This document shows, piece after piece, positions 22,865 to 31,092 of a stretch of DNA of 38,394 nt. Where the stretch lies: positions 1 to 38,394 of the forward strand of contig JAUYJL010000029.1 in assembly GCA_030688025.1 (NCBI GenBank), in the 5' to 3' direction. The notes under the pieces are model-generated. The model was not told where the DNA came from. It saw only the letters and a list, made by a program, of their open reading frames with translations, and searched no databases. The position numbers were made by a program, and so were the translations under genes. The stretch comes from Candidatus Peregrinibacteria bacterium (GTDB lineage Bacteria > Patescibacteriota > Gracilibacteria > UBA1369 > LOWO2-01-FULL-3). Positions within the stretch are counted from its first letter, which is position 1; every line of letters starts with the position of its first letter.

Positions 22865-24211
22865 TTAAGAATAGAGAAGTTCTCCTGGTGTATATCTATC
22901 AAGATTTTTCTCTCCAATAAGCTTAACGAGTTTTGGAACGACCTTATCCATTTTTACAGTTTCTTGAACTCCTTTTTTCATATCTCTGATAATCGCAACT
23001 CCTTCGCGAACTTCAGTGATTCCAATTATAACGGAGTAAGGAACTTTGAACTTATCGGCTATTCTAAGCTGTATGTTGATGGATCCCTTTCCAAGCGCAC
23101 CCATAGTTTTGATTCCAGATTCACGCATATCCTCTATCAAATTAAGACATTTTTTCTTTGCCTCATTTCCAAGTTGAGCGACAAAAACATGTAGTTCATC
23201 TTTTGAAGGAACACGTATTTTTTCACGTTTCATGTTTGCAATAATTCTTTCAATTCCAGCCGCATATCCAACAGCAGGAGTAGGTTGTCCTCCCATAAGC
23301 TCAACGAGTCCATCATATCTTCCTCCTCCTCCAACAGCATTTTGCGCTCCTTCCTCTTTGTCCCAAAATTCAAAAACAGTTTTTGAATAGTAATCAAGTC
23401 CGCGCACAAGTCTTTGATTTTCTACATAAGGAATTTCTATTTCATCAAGATATCCTTTTAATTCTTCGTGAAATTCAAGAGATTCTTTATCAAGATAATC
23501 CCTCATTTGTGGAGCCATTTGTGCCAAAATTTGGCAGTCCTCAGCCTTACAATCAAGAAGTCGCAAAGGATTTATTCCAAGTCGCACTTTACAATCCTCA
23601 CAAAGAGATCTTTCTTTTCCAACATAATAATCCTGCAAAATTCCGGCATATTTTTTTCTGGATTCAGGCGTACCGATTGTATTTAATTGCAAACTGAAAA
23701 AATCAGCGATTCCAAGGTCTCCGTGAATTTTTATTGCCAACTGAATAAGCTGAGCATCAAGAGCAGGATCGCTCTCTCCAATAATTTCAAATCCAAACTG
23801 CCAAAACTGTCGATATCTTCCTTTTTGAGGACGGTCATATCTAAAATGTGGCTCAATATAGAACAAAAGCACAGGTTGTGGCCATTGATTCATATTATTC
23901 TGAATGTAACTTCTCACTACTGGCGCAGTACTTTCAGGCTTAAGCGCAAGGCTTCTGCCTTTTTTGTCTTCGAAAACATACATTTCTTTTGAAACGATAT
24001 CGCTTCCTGCCCCAATACTCCTATTGAAAACCTCCGCAAATTCAAAAATCGGTGTGGTTATACGCCTAAAACCGGCTTGTCTAGCCCTATGTCTGACAAC
24101 TTTCTTGATATATGTATAAAATTCCTGATCTGCTGGCAAAATGTCATGCACGCCCTTTGGATTTTGGAATGGTTCGTATTTTTTCTTTTGGATTTCCTCA
24201 GGTTTAGACAT
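22865..24211 (-). CDS. hisS: histidyl-tRNA synthetase
   Basis: This class II synthetase charges tRNA-His. The 448-residue protein shows motif 1 (PKGVHDILPADQ...FRRITTPIFE), motif 2 (GRYRQFWQFGFEIIG, about 136-150), the histidine-specific RGLDYYSKTVFEF, motif 3 (VGYAAGIERI) and the C-terminal anticodon-binding domain (about 345-440). Length is slightly above the usual 420-430 because of an N-terminal extension of about 15 residues. It follows tsaD on the same strand with 69 nt between. Confidence 0.97.
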   Translation of the reverse strand: MSKPEEIQKKKYEPFQNPKGVHDILPADQEFYTYIKKVVRHRARQAGFRRITTPIFEFAEVFNRSIGAGSDIVSKEMYVFEDKKGRSLALKPESTAPVVRSYIQNNMNQWPQPVLLFYIEPHFRYDRPQKGRYRQFWQFGFEIIGESDPALDAQLIQLAIKIHGDLGIADFFSLQLNTIGTPESRKKYAGILQDYYVGKERSLCEDCKVRLGINPLRLLDCKAEDCQILAQMAPQMRDYLDKESLEFHEELKGYLDEIEIPYVENQRLVRGLDYYSKTVFEFWDKEEGAQNAVGGGGRYDGLVELMGGQPTPAVGYAAGIERIIANMKREKIRVPSKDELHVFVAQLGNEAKKKCLNLIEDMRESGIKTMGALGKGSINIQLRIADKFKVPYSVIIGITEVREGVAIIRDMKKGVQETVKMDKVVPKLVKLIGEKNLDRYTPGELLYS

Positions 24212-24280
24212 AAATAAAAAATTAGCGAATAGCTGTCTTCCATCTTAACACAATTTATTAATCTTTCAATGGGGAATATA

Positions 24281-25345
24281 TCAATAAATCTCAAACGAAG
24301 TGGTAGGCACGATATTTGTATTGGATTTGTACCTTGCAGGGTGAAGTTTGTAGAGAAAATATCCCGCCGCCGCAATCATGGCGGCGTTGTCAGTGCAATA
24401 AGAGATAGCTTTCGGAAATCTGAATTTTACATCCGCAGGAAGGGCTTCTGTAAGCGCATTTCGGATTCTTGTGTTCGCGGAAACTCCGCCAGCAATCATA
24501 ACTTCTTTAATTTTTGGATACTGGCTCAAAGCCTCTAACATTTTTTGAACAAAAACATCAGTCACGGCTTCCTGAAAAGCCGCAGACATGTCAGCTTTAA
24601 ATTTTTCATCCAGTTCAGATTCATCTTTCATGCCATTTTCCGTAACATATTTTCTGATTTCTCTAATGACGGCAGTTTTGAGTCCTGAAAAACTAAAATT
24701 CAAACTGCCTTTTTCTAGAAAAGATCTTGGTAGCTTGAAACGAGTTGTATCTCCATCTACAGCCTTTTTTGAAATCGCAGGCCCTCCGGGATAACCTAAT
24801 CCCAAAATCCTCGCAACTTTATCAAAGGCCTCTCCGGCCGCATCATCCAAAGTTTCGCCAAGAACCTTAAATTTATTATGATCTTTCATCAAAATCATAT
24901 CGTTATGTCCACCGGAAACTGTCAAAACAAGTGCAGGCAAAGAAATTTTATCAATTTCGCTATCACTTGAGTCCGCGGCGTAAAGCCAATTCGAATAAAT
25001 ATGTCCGACAATATGTTGAACAGGAATAAGAGGTTTATTTTTAACAAAAGAAATAACATTTGCAGTCTGCGTACCGATAATCAAAGAGCTGATAAGCCCC
25101 GGTCCTTGAGTAATCGCAATCGCATCAATATCATCCCAGCCACATTTTGCCTTCTTTAATGCCTCATCAAGAACAGGCACCATTTTTATAACATGTTCTC
25201 TCGCCGCAACTTCCGGCACAACACCGCCAGTCAAAGCATGCAAAGGAATCTGCGAATAAATCACATTCGCCAAAACTTTTCGCCCGTCCTCAACTACAGC
25301 AACGGAAGTTTCATCACACGAGGTTTCTATCCCAAGTATTTTCAT
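24281..25345 (-). CDS. tsaD: tRNA threonylcarbamoyladenosine synthase subunit TsaD
   Basis: TsaD transfers threonylcarbamoyl to A37 of tRNAs that read ANN codons. The 354-residue protein begins MKILGIETSCDETSVAVVE, the ASKHA phosphate-1 signature of the family. It has the metal ligands H111 and H115 (HIVGHIYS), the motif SGGHNDMILM and the C-terminal C-T-D-N-A-A-M-I-A block. Length is normal. The HD-GYP gene ends 9 nt upstream, so it is likely in one operon with it. miaA, another tRNA-A37 modifier, is in the same window. Confidence 0.97.
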   Translation of the reverse strand: MKILGIETSCDETSVAVVEDGRKVLANVIYSQIPLHALTGGVVPEVAAREHVIKMVPVLDEALKKAKCGWDDIDAIAITQGPGLISSLIIGTQTANVISFVKNKPLIPVQHIVGHIYSNWLYAADSSDSEIDKISLPALVLTVSGGHNDMILMKDHNKFKVLGETLDDAAGEAFDKVARILGLGYPGGPAISKKAVDGDTTRFKLPRSFLEKGSLNFSFSGLKTAVIREIRKYVTENGMKDESELDEKFKADMSAAFQEAVTDVFVQKMLEALSQYPKIKEVMIAGGVSANTRIRNALTEALPADVKFRFPKAISYCTDNAAMIAAAGYFLYKLHPARYKSNTNIVPTTSFEIY

Positions 25346-25354
25346 ATCGGCATT

Positions 25355-26149
25355 TTATCTATATATGCCAGCTATAGCAACTCTACTCAAAGCCTGAACG
25401 GCCTCCGGATGGAAATGTCCTCCACTACCATCTTGAATTTCTTGAAGAGCTTGAGGTAAAGTTTTCATTTCTTTTCCGGGTCTTGGTTTAATCATGGAAT
25501 CAAGGGCATCGGCAACCCCTAAAATCCCAACTTCAGGAGTGAGAATAGCTCCATTTTGATTAGGATATCCGCTTCCATCAGCCCTAAAATGGTGTCTTAA
25601 TATAAAATTGGTAATTTCCTCTGGAAATTCAAAATATTCGGCAACACGTGCACCAATTTGTGGATGAAGCCTGATTTTAGCCTTTCTTTCAGAGGAAAGA
25701 ATATTCTCCTCGCCCATAATACGATGCATCTCTCGATCTAATTTTCCAAGATCATGTAGGCGAGAACCCAGTCTTACTCTATTTTTGGCAGGATTATCCA
25801 TTCCCATTACATTGGCAATGTTGTAGCTAACAACCCCCACTCTATTCAAATGCCCCTCCAATTCCAAGTCCTGACAGATTGTTCCGGCGGCAGACACAAG
25901 GGAAGAAGTGAGGTCTTTTGATCTACCATTGCCCCCCTTAGCTGCGTGGGCCGAAAATTTACGTCCTTGTCTAAGTATTTGATCGACTCTGTCCTTTACT
26001 ACATGAGAAACATTGTCAATCAGAGAAGGATTCAATCTCACAATATCGGCAACAATAGTAATAGCTCTTTCAGCAAGGTCGCGTTCGATCAACGCCGGTT
26101 CATCACCTATTGTCAGATATGTAAGCCCGGATATATTATCACGTGCCAT
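25355..26149 (-). CDS. HD-GYP-type phosphohydrolase
   Basis: From ATG 26149 the protein has 264 residues. Helical residues 1-105 are followed by an HD-GYP domain: H-D-L-G-K, R-L-H-P-Q-I-G-A, I-L-R-H-H-F-R-A-D-G-S-G-Y-P and V-A-D-A-L-D-S. All metal-binding His/Asp of the HD core are present, and the diagnostic G-Y-P is intact, so a cyclic-di-GMP or related cyclic-dinucleotide phosphodiesterase is plausible. No GGDEF protein is in this window. The frame is open to 26239, but the longer form would run into the cca start; the ATG at 26149 is preceded by TTGTAG-16-TAAAAT and is preferred. The divergent cca start is 74 nt away. Confidence 0.82.
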   Translation of the reverse strand: MARDNISGLTYLTIGDEPALIERDLAERAITIVADIVRLNPSLIDNVSHVVKDRVDQILRQGRKFSAHAAKGGNGRSKDLTSSLVSAAGTICQDLELEGHLNRVGVVSYNIANVMGMDNPAKNRVRLGSRLHDLGKLDREMHRIMGEENILSSERKAKIRLHPQIGARVAEYFEFPEEITNFILRHHFRADGSGYPNQNGAILTPEVGILGVADALDSMIKPRPGKEMKTLPQALQEIQDGSGGHFHPEAVQALSRVAIAGIYR

Positions 26150-26223
26150 AATAATTTTATTACTGGAGGTTGAGTCTACAAGAAACCTCGAAAAAGACAA
26201 GGAAATAAGGTATGATAATACAG

Positions 26224-27564
26224 ATGAAATCCACCTCAATAGAAATTATAGAAATACTAAAAAAAGCCGGCCATGAAGCTTATTGGGCTGGAGGATGTGT
26301 TCGAGATATGTTGCTTGGGGTCGAACCAAAGGATTTTGACATAGTAACTTCCGCAAAACCTGAAGAAATAGAGGATTTACTTGAACATACAATTCCTGTT
26401 GGGAAAAAATTCGGAGTTATTTTGGCGATAAAAAACGGACACAATTTTGAGATTGCGACATTCAGGTCCGATAGCGGATATAGCGATGGACGTCGTCCTG
26501 ATGCGGTAATTTTCACAACTGCAAAAGAAGATGCATTTCGTCGTGACTTCACAATCAACGGACTTTTTTATGATCCTACAGAGGATAAAATAATGGATTA
26601 TATAAATGGACAGGAAGATTTAAAAGAAGGGTTGGTGAAATTTATTAGTGATCCGGAACAAAGAATTTTGGAAGATAATTTGAGGATTTTGCGCGCAGTA
26701 AGATTTAGAAATGCACTAAACATGCAGTACGCACCTGACACTTATCAGGCGATAAAAAAACACGTACATCTAATAAAAAACATTTCGACCGAAAGAATTA
26801 CAGATGAATTAAATAAGATGATAATGGGCAAAAATGCAGGTCGAGCTTTTGAAGAACTTTTTGAAATAGGTGCTTTGGAAATCCTGATTCCTGAACTTTG
26901 TAAACTGAAAGGATTGGCTCAACCACTGCAATATCACACGGAAGGAGATGTTTGGGATCACTCGATAAAAGCGCTAAATTCGCTTACCGAAGAAGAAGGT
27001 GATCCAAATCCATTGCCTGAAAATCCGCCTACTGTAGCGCTAAAATGGGCAGTATTCCTACACGACATTGGGAAATACGATACATTCGAAATAAAAGATG
27101 ACAGGATAAAATATGAAGGACATCAGGAAGTTGGGGCAGATATCTCAAAAAAAATTCTAAAAAGATTAAACTTTCCACTTAAAACTACAAACCGAGTTGA
27201 ATGGCTTGTTCGTCACCATATGATGGTGATTCCCATTTTGGAAATGCCGGATGCAAGACGTAGACATTGGTTTTTACTTCCTGAATTTGAAGACTTGCTC
27301 GAAGTTTTTCGCGCGGATTGTATGGGGATAATTCCACTAGATCTGACAGAATATGAAAAAATAAAAAAATTGTATAAACATGAAATCGCTCACTTAAAAC
27401 TTCTTCCAAAAAAACTTATCAGCGGAGAAGAAATAATGAAGACACTGAAAATTCCGGCAGGGGAGCGAGTAGGAGAAATCCTCATGGATATACGAGAAAA
27501 ACAACTTGATGGAAAACTCAAAACCAAAAAAGATGCATCGGATTATCTAAAAAAGCTTAAATAA
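26224..27564 (+). CDS. cca: CCA tRNA nucleotidyltransferase / poly(A) polymerase family
   Basis: The enzyme adds or repairs the 3'-CCA of tRNA. The 446-residue protein has the class II nucleotidyltransferase head, G-G-C-V-R-D-M-L-L-G (about 19-28) with the metal-binding D-F-D (about 34-36), RRDFTINGLFYDP, the RILRAVRF block (ribose and base selection) and a C-terminal HD domain (HDIGKYDTF). The frame is open to an ATG at 26212, but a -10-like TATGAT at 26211-26216 overlaps it, so ATG 26224 (MKSTSIEIIEIL) is preferred and the mRNA may be leaderless. tRNA-Gln in this window already encodes CCA, so the enzyme may act mainly in repair. It could instead be a poly(A) polymerase, which cannot be told apart by eye. 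Confidence 0.9.
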   Translation: MKSTSIEIIEILKKAGHEAYWAGGCVRDMLLGVEPKDFDIVTSAKPEEIEDLLEHTIPVGKKFGVILAIKNGHNFEIATFRSDSGYSDGRRPDAVIFTTAKEDAFRRDFTINGLFYDPTEDKIMDYINGQEDLKEGLVKFISDPEQRILEDNLRILRAVRFRNALNMQYAPDTYQAIKKHVHLIKNISTERITDELNKMIMGKNAGRAFEELFEIGALEILIPELCKLKGLAQPLQYHTEGDVWDHSIKALNSLTEEEGDPNPLPENPPTVALKWAVFLHDIGKYDTFEIKDDRIKYEGHQEVGADISKKILKRLNFPLKTTNRVEWLVRHHMMVIPILEMPDARRRHWFLLPEFEDLLEVFRADCMGIIPLDLTEYEKIKKLYKHEIAHLKLLPKKLISGEEIMKTLKIPAGERVGEILMDIREKQLDGKLKTKKDASDYLKKLK

Positions 27565-27566
27565 AA

Positions 27567-28724
27567 CTATATTAGTTTCTTAGCCTTTAAGATTTTGAAA
27601 TAGTCTATTTTCATGTAAACCATCATGCCTATTCCGACAAGCGCTACTCCTGCATTTGTAAGCCATCCGACAAAAGGGATAACGCCGACAACATAATAAG
27701 CCAAAAGCCCCAAAGCGCACCACATAAACAAAGTAAATTCATTGAGTTTTTTATTCCCCGCAAATTTGCCAAAATATCCGCCAAGCCAAACCGCCGCAAA
27801 AATTTTGCCAAAATAAATCATAATAAGTCCGACTACAAAAGCGACCATTCCAAGAGGAATTCCCACAAGAGTAAACATCAACAGCACTCCTCCCATAAAA
27901 CAAGAAATCAGAGCTAAAACCCCGATGCCCATAGATTTTAAAACATTTTGCTTAGCAAATTCGGAAGCTTTTACCATATAATTCTTGAAGAAAGCGCAGA
28001 ATAGAGCCAAAACAATCAATGCGGAAACATAGCTAAGAAGTTTATTCATAACAAGGTCGCGATTGATCTTTCCGGAATTTTCTTTTTTCTCTGATTGGTT
28101 AAATGTCACTTTTCCAGAAACAACATTCTTCGGAATTTTTGATTCAATCAAAGAAGAATAACTAAAATTCCCTGCGACTTTTGCGCTGTAGGAAACAGAA
28201 ATATCATCTTGAACGACGACATCCACGTCACGACCAATCTTTCCATTAAATATCAAAGTCCCCATGATCCCACGGAGATCCTCTTTCACTTCTCCATCAA
28301 TGGTGATAAGCCCAGCACTAGCCACGAGACTTCCGCCAATAATAGAATTTTTCCCAACATCAACTTGTCCTCCCGCCACAACCAAATCATCTCCAATATT
28401 TCCAAAAATACTCACTTGTCCTCCAAGAACACGGACATCTCCACCTACATTTCCGACAATATTCACCTTGCCTCCTGCTATAACAAGATCTTCCTGAATA
28501 TTCCCACTAATCACGACATTTCCGCCTGCAATATATGCATCTCCGAAAATATCTCCTTTCACGTCAGCACTTCCGGCAACAAAATAAGCATCATCCAAAA
28601 CATTTTCATTGATGAACAAATTTTCGCCGGTATTAAAAACCGCGGCACTGGCGGACATTCCCAAAAAAGAGGAGAAAATCACAAAACTTAAAAGAGAGAA
28701 AATGAGTTTTTGAAAATTTTTCAT
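27567..28724 (-). CDS. secreted bactofilin-like beta-helix protein with C-terminal membrane segments
   Basis: From ATG 28724 the product is 385 residues. A signal peptide (MKNFQKLIFSLLSFVIFSSF..., cleavage near ASA-A) precedes a regular beta-helix (about 35-180) of 15-18-residue turns such as GDAYIAGGNVVISGNIQEDLVIAGGKV. This is like polymer-forming (bactofilin-like, DUF583) proteins, but outside the membrane. The last 160 residues hold three to four transmembrane segments. It could form or scaffold envelope filaments. Its stop is 2 nt from the convergent cca stop. Confidence 0.75.
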   Translation of the reverse strand: MKNFQKLIFSLLSFVIFSSFLGMSASAAVFNTGENLFINENVLDDAYFVAGSADVKGDIFGDAYIAGGNVVISGNIQEDLVIAGGKVNIVGNVGGDVRVLGGQVSIFGNIGDDLVVAGGQVDVGKNSIIGGSLVASAGLITIDGEVKEDLRGIMGTLIFNGKIGRDVDVVVQDDISVSYSAKVAGNFSYSSLIESKIPKNVVSGKVTFNQSEKKENSGKINRDLVMNKLLSYVSALIVLALFCAFFKNYMVKASEFAKQNVLKSMGIGVLALISCFMGGVLLMFTLVGIPLGMVAFVVGLIMIYFGKIFAAVWLGGYFGKFAGNKKLNEFTLFMWCALGLLAYYVVGVIPFVGWLTNAGVALVGIGMMVYMKIDYFKILKAKKLI

Positions 28725-28803
28725 ATAGATAAAATTAAATGCTTTATAAATCATATTTGAAAACACGCACTATTGCCAAAGAAAAGAATTGACATGATGG
28801 CTT

Positions 28804-30198
28804 TTACCGCTCTAATAAAGCCACGCATTCGATATGATGAGTGTGTGGAAACATATCTACAGGTTGGACTTCTTTGATTTTGTAACCATATTCAATCAGC
28901 CATGCACAGTCGCGAGCGAGAGTGGCGGGATTACATGAAACATAGATCAATTGATGCGGAGAAAAATCATTTATAAGTTTTGCAGTCTTCTCGGTAATTC
29001 CAATTCTTGGCGGATCGATAACAATAAGTGATGGTGGTTCTTTCAAATCTTTCAAAAGATTATCAACATCGCCGGCAAAAAAATCTATATTGAAAACTTT
29101 ATTTTTCAACGCATTTTCGCGCGCAACTTTCACGGCATCTTCTACAAGCTCAATTCCAAAAACTTGCTCTGCATGTTTTGCAAGGAAAAGTCCTATAGTC
29201 CCTGTTCCGCAAAATAAATCGAATATAGTTTTTTGAGGCTTATTCACTGCCATTCTGACGACTTGATTATACAAAACTTCAGCTTGAAAAGTATTCACTT
29301 GGAAAAACGCCTGTGGCAAAATTTCAAAAACCATTTCGTTTCCATTTTCAAGAATCATTTTTTCAGTAAGAGATTTATTTCCATAAAGTAAAAATTCTTT
29401 AGAAGTTTTTCGGACACCTTTTTTTGCGATAATCATTGTCCAATAAATCGAAGTGATTTTTTTCTCACCATCTTTCATGTCCTCCGAAGATAAAACTTCC
29501 GCATACTCTTTCATGATTTTTTCACTGTCTTTCGGCAAATTATCTGACGTGACAAGATTTATCATAACCTCATTTGTGCGCTTTCCTTCGCGAACATACA
29601 AAGCTTTCAAAAATCCAGATCCATTTGTATATTTGAAAGGTGGAAGGTATTTCTTTGCAAAAAACTCACGAGTTTTATTTACAATTTTTGCAGAAAATTC
29701 AGATTCAAGATGGCATTCATGAAGATCCAAAATATCAAATCTTCTGTTTGGTAAATGCATTCCAAGAGCAAATTTCATATTGGCATCATATCCAAAAGAA
29801 AACTCCATTTTATTTCGATAATAATAGATATTTTCACTTCCGATAATTTTTGAAAAATTTACATTTTCAATTTTTCCAATTCGCTCAAAGGCGTCTTTCA
29901 CTTGCTGTTCCTTCAGCTCAAGTTGTTTGTCGTAAGGCATAAATTGGAGTTGGCACCCACCACAAGTCCCAAAGTATTTACACTTTGGCGTGCATCTTTC
30001 TTTCGATGCAGAAATTATTTCGACAAGTTTCGCTTCAAGAAAATTCGATTTTATCTTCGTCAAACTGGCAGTCACTTTGTCTCCGGGCATGGTATTGTCC
30101 ACGAAACAAGTTATCCCTTCATATTTCCCGATTCCTTTTCCTCCAAAAGCGATTGAAGAAATCTCAACCTCAACTAATTGTCCTTTTGTAAGTGTCAT
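28804..30198 (-). CDS. rlmD: 23S rRNA (uracil-C5)-methyltransferase, RlmD family
   Basis: The 464-residue protein methylates U in rRNA (U1939 in E. coli RlmD). It begins with a TRAM domain (about 3-60). Its [4Fe-4S] ligands are Cys73, Cys79, Cys82 and Cys162 (C-x5-C-x2-C and a distant Cys). The Rossmann methyltransferase domain has IFDLFCGTGTIGLFLA (SAM loop), VIDPPR and the catalytic YVSCNPATLARD. The start ATG 30198 is 9 nt behind an extended -10 (TGC-TAGAAT, 30213-30208), so the leader is nearly absent. It could instead act on U747 (RlmC/RlmCD); family assignment is secure, the site is not. Confidence 0.9.
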   Translation of the reverse strand: MTLTKGQLVEVEISSIAFGGKGIGKYEGITCFVDNTMPGDKVTASLTKIKSNFLEAKLVEIISASKERCTPKCKYFGTCGGCQLQFMPYDKQLELKEQQVKDAFERIGKIENVNFSKIIGSENIYYYRNKMEFSFGYDANMKFALGMHLPNRRFDILDLHECHLESEFSAKIVNKTREFFAKKYLPPFKYTNGSGFLKALYVREGKRTNEVMINLVTSDNLPKDSEKIMKEYAEVLSSEDMKDGEKKITSIYWTMIIAKKGVRKTSKEFLLYGNKSLTEKMILENGNEMVFEILPQAFFQVNTFQAEVLYNQVVRMAVNKPQKTIFDLFCGTGTIGLFLAKHAEQVFGIELVEDAVKVARENALKNKVFNIDFFAGDVDNLLKDLKEPPSLIVIDPPRIGITEKTAKLINDFSPHQLIYVSCNPATLARDCAWLIEYGYKIKEVQPVDMFPHTHHIECVALLER

Positions 30199-30218
30199 AG
30201 CCAAAGGATTCTAGCATA

Positions 30219-31028
30219 CTACACTTTAGGCGCAAACTTTGGATTAACAAACTGTGGGAAAGGCTTATGTTGAGTTTGGGCTTTTTTGTCATATTCAAGC
30301 TCCGGAAACACTTCCCAGAAGAATTTTACCTCCTCATCTTGTTCTGCAGGAGAAAGTTTTTCTACGTGCATTTTATTATACATTTCATAAATTTTTCCAT
30401 ATTCGCCTTTGTAGTAAAGATTGTAAACTTCTACTGCTATGTTTTTAGAATTTTCTCCTTTTGACATTTTTTTCAAAAACTCAGAAAACCCAGCCAAAGC
30501 TTTATCATATTTTACAGTAGTCTTAGGTCCATCTTCGCCGTCTTCAACAAGTCCGATAGCTCTCAAATATACCTCAACAAGTCCTTCATTTGGGACAGTA
30601 TTTTTTTTATGAGCGGTTTCATGTGCAATAACATGCGCAAGCCTACGTGCAGGATGAAGTAGCATTATCGGATCGATTTTTGCACCTTCAGCCGTAGATT
30701 CTCCGACTTTCTGTCCGGGAAAAGATTTGAAATATGTATCATTCAAGTTGGGTTTTACGCAGGTAGGAAGCAATTTCAAAGCTTCTTCCAAATTCTTAAA
30801 CGCCGCTGCCGGATCAGGGATCTCAACATTTTCAATCACAAGGAGCTCTGCTTCAGCCTCAGGACCGACCTCTGTAGCTTTTTTAAGAGCATTAAAGACG
30901 TCTTGAAGACCCGGTAGCTTAGCAACCTCAGAATCTTTCGCCGCATCAACATCCATAGCCTCTGCTGTTACAGTCCGCTCAGGGACTACAGCTCCTTTAT
31001 CATCTGGTTTTGCATTTGGATCAGCCAT
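30219..31028 (-). CDS. putative cytosolic zinc metallopeptidase-like protein
   Basis: From ATG 31028 (MADPNAKPDDKGAV) the product is 269 residues; the frame upstream to 31058 is rejected because it crosses an AT-rich promoter-like stretch. The N-terminal 100 residues are acidic and helical. A zinc-peptidase-like H-E-x-x-H occurs in LAHVIAHETAHKKN with a Glu further on (NEGLVEVY, about 170-176), which could be the third ligand as in gluzincins. No signal peptide is present. I do not recognise a family. It lies in the opposite orientation to Smr and the trp operon and next to rlmD. Confidence 0.6.
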   Translation of the reverse strand: MADPNAKPDDKGAVVPERTVTAEAMDVDAAKDSEVAKLPGLQDVFNALKKATEVGPEAEAELLVIENVEIPDPAAAFKNLEEALKLLPTCVKPNLNDTYFKSFPGQKVGESTAEGAKIDPIMLLHPARRLAHVIAHETAHKKNTVPNEGLVEVYLRAIGLVEDGEDGPKTTVKYDKALAGFSEFLKKMSKGENSKNIAVEVYNLYYKGEYGKIYEMYNKMHVEKLSPAEQDEEVKFFWEVFPELEYDKKAQTQHKPFPQFVNPKFAPKV

Positions 31029-31092
31029 ATATGTGAAAAGATATAATCTATCATACAATTATACCAAAAAACGGGCAAAAACTCAATCATTA

